NCBI GenBank assembly: GCA_018302335.1
Contig: JAGVZT010000046.1
Span: 1-60,743 of the forward strand
Source: Candidatus Woesearchaeota archaeon
GTDB lineage: Archaea > Nanobdellota > Nanobdellia > Woesearchaeales > JAGVZT01
Reading direction: 5' to 3'
Length of the DNA stretch: 60,743 bases
In this document: piece after piece, positions 39,187-47,891 of the stretch
Numbering within the stretch: position 1 is the first letter of the stretch
Layout: each line of letters starts with the position of its first letter
The notes under the pieces: generated by a model
Databases searched by the model: none
What the model saw: only the letters and a program-made list of their open reading frames with translations
Told to the model about the DNA's origin: nothing
Program-made: the position numbers and the translations under genes

Positions 39187-40364
39187 GAGCGGATGCCCTG
39201 TCCCTCGTCCTTTCCGGGCTGAGGGGCAGGCCTCTTCGCGCCTGGCTCACGGTCCTCGGGGTCGTGATAGGCGTCGCGGCCGTGGTCTCACTCATTGCGG
39301 TGAGCCAGGGACTCAAGCATGCCATCGGGGCGCAGTTCGAGCGCTTCGGGACCAACCGCATCGAGGTCATGCCGCGCGGCTTCGCTCCGCCGGGCACGCT
39401 GAAGGGCCTCACCGTCCGCGATGTGGAGCGGCTGGATGCGCTGCCGGAGTTCGAGTACGCGGTGCCTTACCTGCTCGGCCGCGCGGTGCTCGAGTACAAG
39501 GGCGAGGTCTCCGGAGGGAACATCATGGGCTTTCCCCTGGAGTACCGCAAGCAGCTCCGCGACGATTTCGGCATCGACATCGCGCGCGGCCAGGGCTTCG
39601 GCGATGCGACCTCCGATGCGGTGGTGCTCGGGGACCTCGCGGCGAAGGAGCTCTTCGAGAGCGAGATGCGCATAGGGGACAACCTGCTGGTCGCGGGGAG
39701 GAAGCTCCACATCATTGGCGTGATGGAGCCATTCGGCAACCCGGAGGACGACTACAGCATCATGCTGCCCATGGACGTCGCTCGCGAGGCTCTCGGGGAT
39801 GAGCAAGGGGTGAGCCTCATCGACCTCAAGCTCAAGAAAGGGGTGTCGTCCGCCGCGGGAGCGGAGAGCGTGCAACGTGCACTGGACAGGACCCATCCCT
39901 CCGAGGACTACCAGGTGCTCACCGCGGAGCAGCTCCAGGAGCAGTTCAACTCACTGCTGGGGGTGGTGCAGGCCATCATCGTGGGCATCGCCGGCATCTC
40001 GCTTGTCGTGGGGGGCGTGGGCATCATGAACGCGATGTTCACCGCGGTCCTCGACCGCACCCGCGAGATAGGGGTGATGAAGGCGGTGGGTGCGTCGCCG
40101 CGCTCCATCGCCATCCTCTTCCTCATGGAGGCTGCCATCGTCGCGGCCGCAGGGGGCCTGCTTGGCGTCGGGCTCGGCTTCGGCATCGCGCTGCTCATCC
40201 AGGCCATCGCTGCGGCGTCCGGATTCGGCCTGCTCACCGTCACGATGGAGCCCTGGCTGGTCATCCTCGGCATCGGGTTCGCGATGCTCACGGGAGTGCT
40301 CTCCGGGGCGCTGCCCGCGAGGCAAGCCGCAGCGTTGCAGCCTGTGGAGGCGCTGAGGGCCTGA
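39183..40364 (+). CDS. ABC transporter permease (MacB/FtsX type)
   Basis: LRAWLTVLGVVIGVAAVVSLIAVSQGLK...VGGVGIMNAMFTAVLDRTREIGVMKAVGAS; ATGA overlap upstream. Confidence 0.95.
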   Translation: MRADALSLVLSGLRGRPLRAWLTVLGVVIGVAAVVSLIAVSQGLKHAIGAQFERFGTNRIEVMPRGFAPPGTLKGLTVRDVERLDALPEFEYAVPYLLGRAVLEYKGEVSGGNIMGFPLEYRKQLRDDFGIDIARGQGFGDATSDAVVLGDLAAKELFESEMRIGDNLLVAGRKLHIIGVMEPFGNPEDDYSIMLPMDVAREALGDEQGVSLIDLKLKKGVSSAAGAESVQRALDRTHPSEDYQVLTAEQLQEQFNSLLGVVQAIIVGIAGISLVVGGVGIMNAMFTAVLDRTREIGVMKAVGASPRSIAILFLMEAAIVAAAGGLLGVGLGFGIALLIQAIAAASGFGLLTVTMEPWLVILGIGFAMLTGVLSGALPARQAAALQPVEALRA

Positions 40365-41545
40365 TGCGCGACTACCTCCCGCTCGTGCTCGGCGGCATGC
40401 GGCGCCGCTCCCTGCGGAGCTGGCTCACCGTGCTGGGCATCGTCATAGGAGTCGCGGCCATCGTCTCCCTCATCTCCGTGAGCAACGGATTCAAGTTCGC
40501 GGTCGAGCATCAGTTCAGGCAGATGGGGCTCTCCAACATCAGGGTGGCCCCTGCGGACCTGCGCGGCCCGCCGACAGGAAACCTCGGGCTGCCCAACTCC
40601 CTCATCGACCGCCTGGAGCGGGTGAAGGGCGTCGAATACGTCAGTCCCACAGTGATGGCCATGCAGCCGGTGGAGTTCTCTGATGCAGATCGCTTCGTCT
40701 GGGTCATGGGCTATGATACCGCCCTCTCGGACAAGGGCTTCCTGGATATCGACATCGAGGTCCAGGAGGGACGGCTCTTCCGGCCCGGGGAAGGGGACAG
40801 CGCCATCATCGGGGCGAAAGTGGCGGAAGACGCCTTCCCCACCGATGTCCATCTGCGGAACACCCTCGTGCTCGGCGGACGGCATTTCAAGGTGGTGGGC
40901 ATCTTCGAGCGCACCGGCGGCGAACTGGATGAGCGCATCTACATCCCGCTGGACAGCGCGCGCGCGCTCTTCGGGGACCCGGACAGGGTGAACGTCCTCG
41001 TGGTGAAGCTTCAGGACGGCGTCTCCACGGAGGAGGGCGAGGAGCGCATCGGCAACGAGCTCTCCCGGGAGATAGAGAGCAAGGAAGTTGAAGTCTACAC
41101 TCCCGAGGACCTGCTCAGCCAGTTCTTCCAGGTGCTGGACGTGGTGCAGTTCGTCCTGGTCGGCATTGCCGCCATCTCCCTCCTCGTGGGCACGGTCGGC
41201 ATCATGAACGCGATGTTCACGGCCGTTCTGGAGCGCACCCGCGAGATAGGCGTGATGAAGGCCACCGGGGCGTCGAACACCCAGGTCATCGGGCTCTTCC
41301 TCCTGGAGTCCGGCCTGCTCGGCCTTGCCGGAGGTGCCATCGGGCTCCTCGGCGGGATGGTCTTCGCGTTCATCGTCGAGGCTGCGGTGCGCGCTGCCGG
41401 CTTCCCCTACCTGGACATCCGCGTGGAGCTTCCGGTCGTCGGCACCGCCATGGCGGTCGCCTGCATATCCGGAACCCTCGCGGGCCTCCTGCCGGCGATG
41501 CGCGCCTCGCGGCTCAGCCCGGTCGAGGCCCTGCGGTACGAGTGA
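40364..41545 (+). CDS. ABC transporter permease (MacB/FtsX type), paralog of the preceding gene
   Basis: LRSWLTVLGIVIGVAAIVSLISVSNGFK...GTVGIMNAMFTAVLERTREIGVMKATGAS. Confidence 0.95.
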   Translation: MRDYLPLVLGGMRRRSLRSWLTVLGIVIGVAAIVSLISVSNGFKFAVEHQFRQMGLSNIRVAPADLRGPPTGNLGLPNSLIDRLERVKGVEYVSPTVMAMQPVEFSDADRFVWVMGYDTALSDKGFLDIDIEVQEGRLFRPGEGDSAIIGAKVAEDAFPTDVHLRNTLVLGGRHFKVVGIFERTGGELDERIYIPLDSARALFGDPDRVNVLVVKLQDGVSTEEGEERIGNELSREIESKEVEVYTPEDLLSQFFQVLDVVQFVLVGIAAISLLVGTVGIMNAMFTAVLERTREIGVMKATGASNTQVIGLFLLESGLLGLAGGAIGLLGGMVFAFIVEAAVRAAGFPYLDIRVELPVVGTAMAVACISGTLAGLLPAMRASRLSPVEALRYE

Positions 41546-41590
41546 GCGGCTGCGCGACTGGCTCTGCGGAACACAGGTAATCCCCGGCCG
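41546..41590. repeat. Degenerate intergenic element copy K
   Basis: CGGCTGCGCGACTGGCTCTGCGGAACACAGGTAATCCCCGGCCG; partial match only. Confidence 0.4.
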
Positions 41591-41641
41591 GGATTGCCAA
41601 CTGATGTTTCGAAAGTTTGAGTTCAGCCGTCCTGGTTGCCC

Positions 41642-41715
41642 GTAAGTATCTCTTATGGTGGAGGCATCTTGCTTACATGTAAGTAATATTTATAAATAAC
41701 CCTGTATACTTACAT
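41642..41715. promoter_or_regulatory. Promoter/operator of the AbiE-like pair
   Basis: GTAAGTAT (41642), perfect palindrome CTTACATGTAAG (41672-41683), TATA box ttataaata (about 41690), GTATACTTACAT (41704-41715); ATG at 41719. Confidence 0.8.
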
Positions 41716-41718
41716 CTC

Positions 41719-42300
41719 ATGAGAGGAGACAAACGGGAAAGAATCCTCCGCGTCATACTGAATAGCCAGGAGAGCCTCAGCAAAAATGAAATCTCCCTGA
41801 AAGCGGGGTGTACCCGGCAATGGGTCATCCTTTTCCTGAGAACTCTTGAAAAGCGCAAACTTGTGAAAGGGACGTCTCCTCTAGACCGGGCAAAGCTCCT
41901 TTGTTATTGGGCTGACTTGGCCGAAAAGCCACGTAATTTCAAGAGTTACATGGTGAAGGAACCGATGGAGCTCTTGAAGGGAGTGAAGATGGATTATGCG
42001 CTCACCACCTACATGGGAGAGAACCTGGTCCAGCATTTCCTGTTCCCTTCCAGGATAGACATCTACATTCGGGAAAAGGACATGGACAGATGGCATAAAT
42101 TGCTGACAGCGAACGGCCTATACGGGAAAGGGAATGTCAGGATTATCTTAGCCGACGAGCACGTCATGTATGGCGCAACGAAGATTCATGGCATCACAGT
42201 TGTATCGGAGCCGCAGCTTCTCATCGATCTCATGAAAGAGGGGGGTCCATGCCAAGAAGCGGCTGAGATGCTCACAAAGAGGATATCACATGTACGCTGA
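41719..42300 (+). CDS. AbiEi-like wHTH antitoxin/regulator
   Basis: N-terminal wHTH (LSKNEISLKAGCTRQWVILFLRTLEKRKLV), then an AbiEi-like region; directly upstream of a nucleotidyltransferase with an 11-bp overlap. Confidence 0.65.
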   Translation: MRGDKRERILRVILNSQESLSKNEISLKAGCTRQWVILFLRTLEKRKLVKGTSPLDRAKLLCYWADLAEKPRNFKSYMVKEPMELLKGVKMDYALTTYMGENLVQHFLFPSRIDIYIREKDMDRWHKLLTANGLYGKGNVRIILADEHVMYGATKIHGITVVSEPQLLIDLMKEGGPCQEAAEMLTKRISHVR

Positions 42301-43060
42301 CTTCGAGACACGGACTTCCTTCCGGTATCTCAGGGAAGTGATACGGGGCCTGAACGACCCAATCTGCATACTCGGAGGCTGGGCGGTTTATTTCCATGTG
42401 AATGAAAGATTCGAGAGAGGGCAGGGAAGGCCGTATCTCGGCAGCAGGGATATCGACCTCGGTTTCTCCATGTCAGGGGACATGAAGGAGTCAGCGCTTG
42501 CCAAGGCTATCATCATACTGAGGGATACACTTGGATTCCGGCCGCTGAGCTTCCGGTTCTTCAAGGAGATTCATACCGAGACCGGAGAAGAAATCCGGAA
42601 AGGGGAGATTGTCCCGTCCTACTACATATTTCCTATGTACGTCGATGTCATAGTGGATACTATACCTGCTGGCTTCAGGAAGGTCTTCGGATTCGACCCT
42701 ATCGATGAGTCTCTGCTCACCCAGGTCTTTGAGAAGAAGGAATATCTCTCCGTGAAAGTGTTTGGCAGGAGAATCCTGCTTCCGAAGCCGGAGCTCCTGC
42801 TGGCAATGAAGGTACATTCCCTTCCGAATAGGGACAAGGAACATAAGCAGGTCAAGGATATCTGTGACGCATTTGCCCTCGCATGGTACACAGGTATCAG
42901 GCTGGACAAGCTCAGTCTCGCAGAGTACCTACCGAAGAAGGATTTCGGCAGATGCCTCAAGGCGATAAGCAGAGAGCGCATCGAGAAAGCATCGGCTTTG
43001 GTAGGCCACGAGCCGGAAGAGATAACGCGGATTCTGAACTTCGTGTGCGAAAAAAAGTGA
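42290..43060 (+). CDS. AbiEii-like nucleotidyltransferase toxin
   Basis: ICILGGWAVYFHVNERFERGQGRPYLGSRDIDLGFSM (NTase GG...DxD motif), LLPKPELLLAMKVHSLPNRDKEHKQVKDICDAFAL. Confidence 0.7.
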   Translation: MYADFETRTSFRYLREVIRGLNDPICILGGWAVYFHVNERFERGQGRPYLGSRDIDLGFSMSGDMKESALAKAIIILRDTLGFRPLSFRFFKEIHTETGEEIRKGEIVPSYYIFPMYVDVIVDTIPAGFRKVFGFDPIDESLLTQVFEKKEYLSVKVFGRRILLPKPELLLAMKVHSLPNRDKEHKQVKDICDAFALAWYTGIRLDKLSLAEYLPKKDFGRCLKAISRERIEKASALVGHEPEEITRILNFVCEKK

Positions 43061-43106
43061 CGAAAGGCAGTTATGCCCTTCTTTGTAAGAAAAACTCTTG
43101 ATGCCC

Positions 43107-43174
43107 CGGCCGGGATGCCGTACGGTATCCGGCTTGTCTCGCAGGAATCCCGGAGATGTTCCATGGCACGGCCG
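43107..43174 (-). repeat. Intergenic palindromic element copy L
   Basis: Minus strand CGGCCGTGCCATGGAACATCTCCGGGATTCCTGCGAGACAAGCCGGATACCGTACGGCATCCCGGCCG. Confidence 0.85.
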
Positions 43175-43232
43175 ACGTGCGCTCCACTCGGGAGATGGCA
43201 GCTTTATAAGGAGCGCTCCACTCCCTTCCTCC

Positions 43233-43967
43233 ATGCCGGAGGAAGTCCTCTTCGCAGGCAAGACCTTCACGGTACCTGACCCCAGGCACACCGCGGTGCT
43301 TCCAGGCCAGCTCGGCTACGAGAAGCGAGACCTCATCAGGCTCCTCGGCGAGCATCTCTCCCCTGATTTCACCGTGCTGGACGCCTATGCCGGGGTGGGG
43401 ATAGGGACCTACCTCTACCTCCGGGCGGGCGCATCCTGCCTTGCCGTGGAGAAGGACGCAGAGATGTTCGCATGCCTTGAGCGCAACCTTCGAGGCGAAC
43501 GGGCAGTCCTGCGGGAACAGGACAACAGGCGCACCCTTGAGGAGCTTCTCGGTCGCGGCGCTGCCTTCGATGTCATCGACCTCGACGCTCCCGGGGATTT
43601 CCATGAGCAGCTGGCGATGTCATTCCGACTCATGGATAGCGGGTATCTCTGGCTTACGACCTGCGAGTACATGCATATCCAACGGAATCTCAACAGGAGC
43701 ACCCTTGAGCGCCGCTACGGGGCCGGGATTGAGGAGCTCTACCTCACCAGGGACAGGTACGCCTTCCAGGAGATGGTCTCCAGGCACGTGGAGGCCATCG
43801 GAAGCACCGCAGGCCATGAAGTGCAGCTGGTGCACCATGCCATCGGCCGCACCGCGGTGCGCCTGCTGTTCTCCGTGGACACGACGGTCCCGCGTGGACT
43901 TACTGATGAGCTTTCGGCGAGGGAGCGCTATTTCGGCCCGCGCCGGACGGGACAAGCCCCTTCATGA
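43233..43967 (+). CDS. SAM-dependent methyltransferase, Trm1-like
   Basis: VLDAYAGVGIGTYLYLRAGASCLAVEKDAEMFACLERNL...FDVIDLDAPGDFHEQLAMSFRLM; the DVIDLD.PG motif recalls Trm1. ATG at 43233 after gctttataagg. Confidence 0.7.
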   Translation: MPEEVLFAGKTFTVPDPRHTAVLPGQLGYEKRDLIRLLGEHLSPDFTVLDAYAGVGIGTYLYLRAGASCLAVEKDAEMFACLERNLRGERAVLREQDNRRTLEELLGRGAAFDVIDLDAPGDFHEQLAMSFRLMDSGYLWLTTCEYMHIQRNLNRSTLERRYGAGIEELYLTRDRYAFQEMVSRHVEAIGSTAGHEVQLVHHAIGRTAVRLLFSVDTTVPRGLTDELSARERYFGPRRTGQAPS

Positions 43968-44403
43968 GCTTCTTCACGCGCTCCTGGCTCCAGGTGGTGT
44001 CGCACTGCAGCAGGGAGTCGCACTGCGGGCAGTAGTGCGGGATTTTGACCAGGTCAGCGAGGCGCATCACCGTCTCCGCGGAGAAGGTGTGCTCCAGCTC
44101 GCAGACCTCCTGGTGGATGCCGTTCGCGTCGCGGCCAAGGGTCTCGGTGAGGAAGAGCGCGATGACCATGTACTTGTACGCGACCATCCGCGCCTGTTGT
44201 TCGCCATCCTTGGTGAGCGCGAGCGTCCCGTAGCGCTCGTGAGAGAGCATTCCTGCCTTGGCGAGCCTGCGGACCATCTCGGAGACGCTTCCGGCGCGGA
44301 CATGGAGGTACTTCGCCAGGGCCTGTGCGCGCACCGGATGATGGCCTGCCTTCTGCAGGAAGAAGACTCCGCGCAGGTAGTTCTCCTCTGCCTGGGTGAG
44401 CAT
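43900..44403 (-). CDS. DtxR/MntR-family metal-dependent regulator
   Basis: MLTQAEENYLRGVFFLQKAGHHPVRAQALAKYLHVRAGSVSEMVRRLAKAGMLSHERYGTLALT...EHTFSAETVMRLADLVKIPHYCPQC. Confidence 0.9.
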   Translation of the reverse strand: MLTQAEENYLRGVFFLQKAGHHPVRAQALAKYLHVRAGSVSEMVRRLAKAGMLSHERYGTLALTKDGEQQARMVAYKYMVIALFLTETLGRDANGIHQEVCELEHTFSAETVMRLADLVKIPHYCPQCDSLLQCDTTWSQERVKKLMKGLVPSGAGRNSAPSPKAHQ

Positions 44404-44455
44404 GAGGGAAGAGGCTGTTCAGCGCCATTTAAAGCTAACGCCGCGCTTTCCTGAA

Positions 44456-44514
44456 CCGCGGTGCCGTAGTTCCGCATTGTCTCGCTGGCATGCCGGAAAT
44501 TCTCAGCACGGCCG
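44456..44514 (-). repeat. Intergenic palindromic element copy M
   Basis: Minus strand CGGCCGTGCTGAGAATTTCCGGCATGCCAGCGAGACAATGCGGAACTACGGCACCGCGG. Confidence 0.8.
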
Positions 44515-44555
44515 ATGTCCACGTAACTAGAAGAAAAGAAAAGAAGCAGGCCGAC

Positions 44556-44612
44556 TTACTCGTCGGTGTCGAAGTCGTCGTCGTTGTCGTCCCAGTCGTC
44601 GTCCCAGCGCAT
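44556..44612 (-). CDS. 18-aa acidic microprotein
   Basis: MRWDDDWDDNDDDFDTDE*; strong SD GAGGAGGTCACCACC-ATG and upstream AT-rich cttaata. Confidence 0.55.
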   Translation of the reverse strand: MRWDDDWDDNDDDFDTDE

Positions 44613-44765
44613 GGTGGTGACCTCCTCGCCCGCTTGGGGCGCACGCGGTTGAGCCAAGCCTCCTATTAAGCTTTTCCCCCAAAAAACCGGAAAAGTGTAC
44701 ATTTCCCAGGAAAAGTATTCGGTATGCCCGTAAAGCTCAACTGCCCCGGCAGCGCTGGAGAGAGC

Positions 44766-46511
44766 ATGCCTCGCATCGCCCTCTGCCAGACGAATCCGGT
44801 GACCGGAGACCTCGAGGGCAACGTGCGTCAGATTCTCCGCGACATCGAGCGCGCAAGACGCTCCGGAGCGGAGATAGCCCTCTTCCCGGAGGCTGCCATC
44901 ACCGGGTACTGCTGCGGGGCGCTCTTCGAGCAGGAGCGCTTCATCCGCGACAATCTCGCTGCTTTGGACGACATCGCTGCCGCTGTCCCCCAGGATATGC
45001 TCGCAGTGGTTGGTTTCGTGGATTGCCGCGGCAGGGAGAAATCCGGGGCGCTGCGGCTGACGAGCAGCGCCGCGCTCCTCCAGGGAGGCCGTAGCATCGG
45101 GGCCTACGATAAGATGCTGCTCGCGAACGAGGCCCATCACGAGGACCGGAAATACTTCACCCCGGGCGATGCCGCGAAGGTCTTCGAAGTGATGCTTCCG
45201 TCCGGACCGATTCGCGTGGGGACTCCCATCTGCGAGGACGCCTGGGCGCACCAACACGAGCGCGACGTCATCGCGGAGATGGTCGCTGGAGGCGCTGAAC
45301 TCATCCTCTGCCTCAACCAGAGCTATTTCCACCACGGGAAGCAGCAGCTGCGTAGGGAACTCTTCGGCACCCATGCGGCCCACAAGGGGGTTCCCGTTGC
45401 CGCGGTGAACGCCTCGGGCGTCGGAGACATCGTGAAGAACATCATGCTCTACGACGGTGGGAGCCTCGCGTTCAACGCCCAAGGAGAGCAGCTCGCGGAG
45501 CTCGCGAGGTTCGCTCCGGACTTCAGTGTCATCTCGCTGGACGGGCCGGCAGTGCGACCAAGAGAGCGGGGGAAAGAGGAGGAGTTGCATGATGCGCTGC
45601 TCTTCGCCCAGCGGGAAGTCTTCCGGTGCCTGGGCATCCCGAACGCCCAGGTGCACCTCTCCGGGGGAGTGGACAGCGCCTTGGTCGCCGCGCTCGTGGC
45701 CGAGGCGATGGGCCCTGAGCATACTGTGCTCATCAGCAATCCGACCGAGGACAATGGCCCGGAGCTGCGGGCGATGGCGCAGGCAATCGCTGACAATCTC
45801 ACTCTGCCGCTGCATTGGAACGACAGCCAGGCGGCGTACGAAAGCATCGTCCGCGCGCATACTGCTGCGTTCGGCGCTGCTCCCTCGCCCAAAGGCAGGG
45901 GATGCATCGAAGCCGTGCTCCGCACCGCCCAGGGGGTCGGGGCGTACCATCACTTCCGCTCGGGCATCGTCGCGACAGGCAACCATACCGAGATTGTCGA
46001 AGGCTGGGCGACATTCCACGACATCGGCTCCATCGGGGTGCACGCCCTCATCGGCGACCTGACCAAGACCGAGGTGTACGCGCTCGCGCGATACGTCAAC
46101 CAGCGCGCAGGGCACGAGATTATTCCCGCGCAGCTGTTCGACGGCAGGATCCGCCCTGCAGCAGAGCTTGCCGATGCCAACGAGGACCCGCTGGACTACT
46201 TTGTCCGCGCAGGAATCTGCGCGGAGCTGGTCCGCTGCGGCAGGCATCCGGACGATATCATCGAGCGCTTCCGCAGGAAGGAACTGGACCCGCAGCTCTT
46301 CCCGGAGGACTGGAGCGGCCGCAGCGTCTACCGACACACGGAGGAAGAGTTCTCGGCCGAGGTATGGGAGGCTTTCCGCAACGCCAAGGCGAGCGTCTTC
46401 AAGTCTGCGCAGGGCGCGCCGGTGGTGCTCGTCTCCCCGAGAAGCCGCGGCTTCTCCTCGCGGGAGACCGTCATCAATCACTATAGCGGTGGCTACCGGA
46501 GGCGCTCGTGA
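44766..46511 (+). CDS. nadE: Glutamine-dependent NAD+ synthetase
   Basis: N-terminal nitrilase domain (MPRIALCQTNPVTGDLEGNV, ICEDAW) and C-terminal synthetase (HLSGGVDSALVAALVAEAMG). ATG 44766; an upstream in-frame ATG exists at 44724. Confidence 0.93.
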   Translation: MPRIALCQTNPVTGDLEGNVRQILRDIERARRSGAEIALFPEAAITGYCCGALFEQERFIRDNLAALDDIAAAVPQDMLAVVGFVDCRGREKSGALRLTSSAALLQGGRSIGAYDKMLLANEAHHEDRKYFTPGDAAKVFEVMLPSGPIRVGTPICEDAWAHQHERDVIAEMVAGGAELILCLNQSYFHHGKQQLRRELFGTHAAHKGVPVAAVNASGVGDIVKNIMLYDGGSLAFNAQGEQLAELARFAPDFSVISLDGPAVRPRERGKEEELHDALLFAQREVFRCLGIPNAQVHLSGGVDSALVAALVAEAMGPEHTVLISNPTEDNGPELRAMAQAIADNLTLPLHWNDSQAAYESIVRAHTAAFGAAPSPKGRGCIEAVLRTAQGVGAYHHFRSGIVATGNHTEIVEGWATFHDIGSIGVHALIGDLTKTEVYALARYVNQRAGHEIIPAQLFDGRIRPAAELADANEDPLDYFVRAGICAELVRCGRHPDDIIERFRRKELDPQLFPEDWSGRSVYRHTEEEFSAEVWEAFRNAKASVFKSAQGAPVVLVSPRSRGFSSRETVINHYSGGYRRRS

Positions 46512-47128
46512 TGGACCTTGGCGTCGTGGGGGTCATCGGACGGTGGAAGCCGCTGCACAACGGCGGCGCGCTCATGCTGGACACCCTCTGCGCAAGGGCA
46601 GATCTCGTCAAGCTCGGCATCGGGAGCGCGAACCGCTACGATGCGAGAAATCCGTTTACCGCAGAGGAGAGCGAGGGGATGCTCCGCGCCTATCTCAAGC
46701 CTGAATGCAACTGCGAATTCATCCACGTGCCGGACTTCGGCCATCTGCCCGAGCACGCGGACGGACAGCGGTGGCGCGAGGAAGTCCTCCGTCTGTACGG
46801 TGAGCTGGACTGCTTCGTCTCCGGGAACGCCTATGTCCGGGAGCTCCTCAAGGACGATTACCGTGTCATCCATCCCGCGGAACTCATCCCGAAGGAGGAG
46901 CAGCTCTGGCTGCGCGCGGCCCAGGTCCGGGTGGAGATGGCGCGCTCCGGCCCGTGGGAATCGCTGGTGCCGGAGGAGGTCTCGCGCTACATCACGTCCG
47001 CCCGGCTGGACGAGCGCTTCCGCAGCGAGTTCGGGCTCCAGACGCTCGGGGAGCTGGTCAGCGACGCCTACCTACGAGGAGAAAGTAGCGAGCAGGAACG
47101 CTCACATATCGGAGGGGAGACACCATGA
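46511..47128 (+). CDS. NMN adenylyltransferase-like nucleotidyltransferase
   Basis: VVGVIGRWKPLHNGGALMLDTLCARADLVKLGIGSANRYDARNPFTAEE; HxGH is HNGG. Confidence 0.75.
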   Translation: MDLGVVGVIGRWKPLHNGGALMLDTLCARADLVKLGIGSANRYDARNPFTAEESEGMLRAYLKPECNCEFIHVPDFGHLPEHADGQRWREEVLRLYGELDCFVSGNAYVRELLKDDYRVIHPAELIPKEEQLWLRAAQVRVEMARSGPWESLVPEEVSRYITSARLDERFRSEFGLQTLGELVSDAYLRGESSEQERSHIGGETP

Positions 47129-47886
47129 AGATAGGGAACTACAAGGTCATACGGCAGATTGGCGAGGGAGGCTTCGCGCGGACGTACGAGGCGGAGCATC
47201 TCGTGCTGGGCAAGAGAGCCTGCCTCAAGCAGAATCTCTCCCTCTCCGACCTCGATGCCGAGGTGCTCAAGGAAGAAGCCGCCCTGCTCTGGGACGTGCA
47301 CCACCACTCCCTGCCGCAGATGAAGGACTTCTTCCGCGCTCCGGACGGGAGCTGCATCCTGGTGATGGACTTTGTCGAGGGCAGGAACCTTGAGGAGCTG
47401 GTCGGCGCGAAGGGCCCCCTACATCCGGAGGACGCGAGCTGGGTGATGCAGCGCCTGCTCCAGGCCTTGCACTACCTGCACAGCAAGGGCATCGTGCATT
47501 CCGACGTGAAACCCCAGAACATCATCGTCCAGCCGAAGCAGCACAATGCGGTGCTCGTGGACTACGGCCTCTCGTCATTCCGGCCTTCGGGGGACACCCG
47601 GCCGCTGGGTTACACCGAGGCATGGGCGGCCCCGGAGCTGCTGCTCGGCAAGCCTCCCCTGCCGGAGAGCGACCTCTACGGCGCGGGGATGGCGCTGCTC
47701 TATGCCCTGGGAGGGGATATCCTCACGAAGAGCATCCCCGACAGCGTGCCCGCTCCGTTGCGGGAGTTCTGCGAATCGCTCCTGAAATACGACGCGAAGG
47801 AGCGGCCGCGCTGGGAGAGCGTGGACCTGGTGAAGAGACTCTCGGATATCAGACAAGAGGCCTTCGGGAGAAGGCACACGAGGTGA
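47125..47886 (+). CDS. Eukaryotic-like Ser/Thr protein kinase
   Basis: IGEGGFARTYEAEHLVLGKRACLKQ, HSDVKPQNIIVQ, VDYGLS, WAAPELL. Confidence 0.93.
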   Translation: MKIGNYKVIRQIGEGGFARTYEAEHLVLGKRACLKQNLSLSDLDAEVLKEEAALLWDVHHHSLPQMKDFFRAPDGSCILVMDFVEGRNLEELVGAKGPLHPEDASWVMQRLLQALHYLHSKGIVHSDVKPQNIIVQPKQHNAVLVDYGLSSFRPSGDTRPLGYTEAWAAPELLLGKPPLPESDLYGAGMALLYALGGDILTKSIPDSVPAPLREFCESLLKYDAKERPRWESVDLVKRLSDIRQEAFGRRHTR

Positions 47887-47891
47887 GGGAG

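Noticed and set aside
39183-41545. Two similar adjacent permeases as a recent tandem duplication
   Set aside because: They share family motifs only and are strongly diverged; a heterodimeric exporter arrangement is normal.
44556-46481. 641-aa minus ORF opposite nadE
   Set aside because: Shadow ORF; only its last 18 codons, with their own SD, look like a gene.
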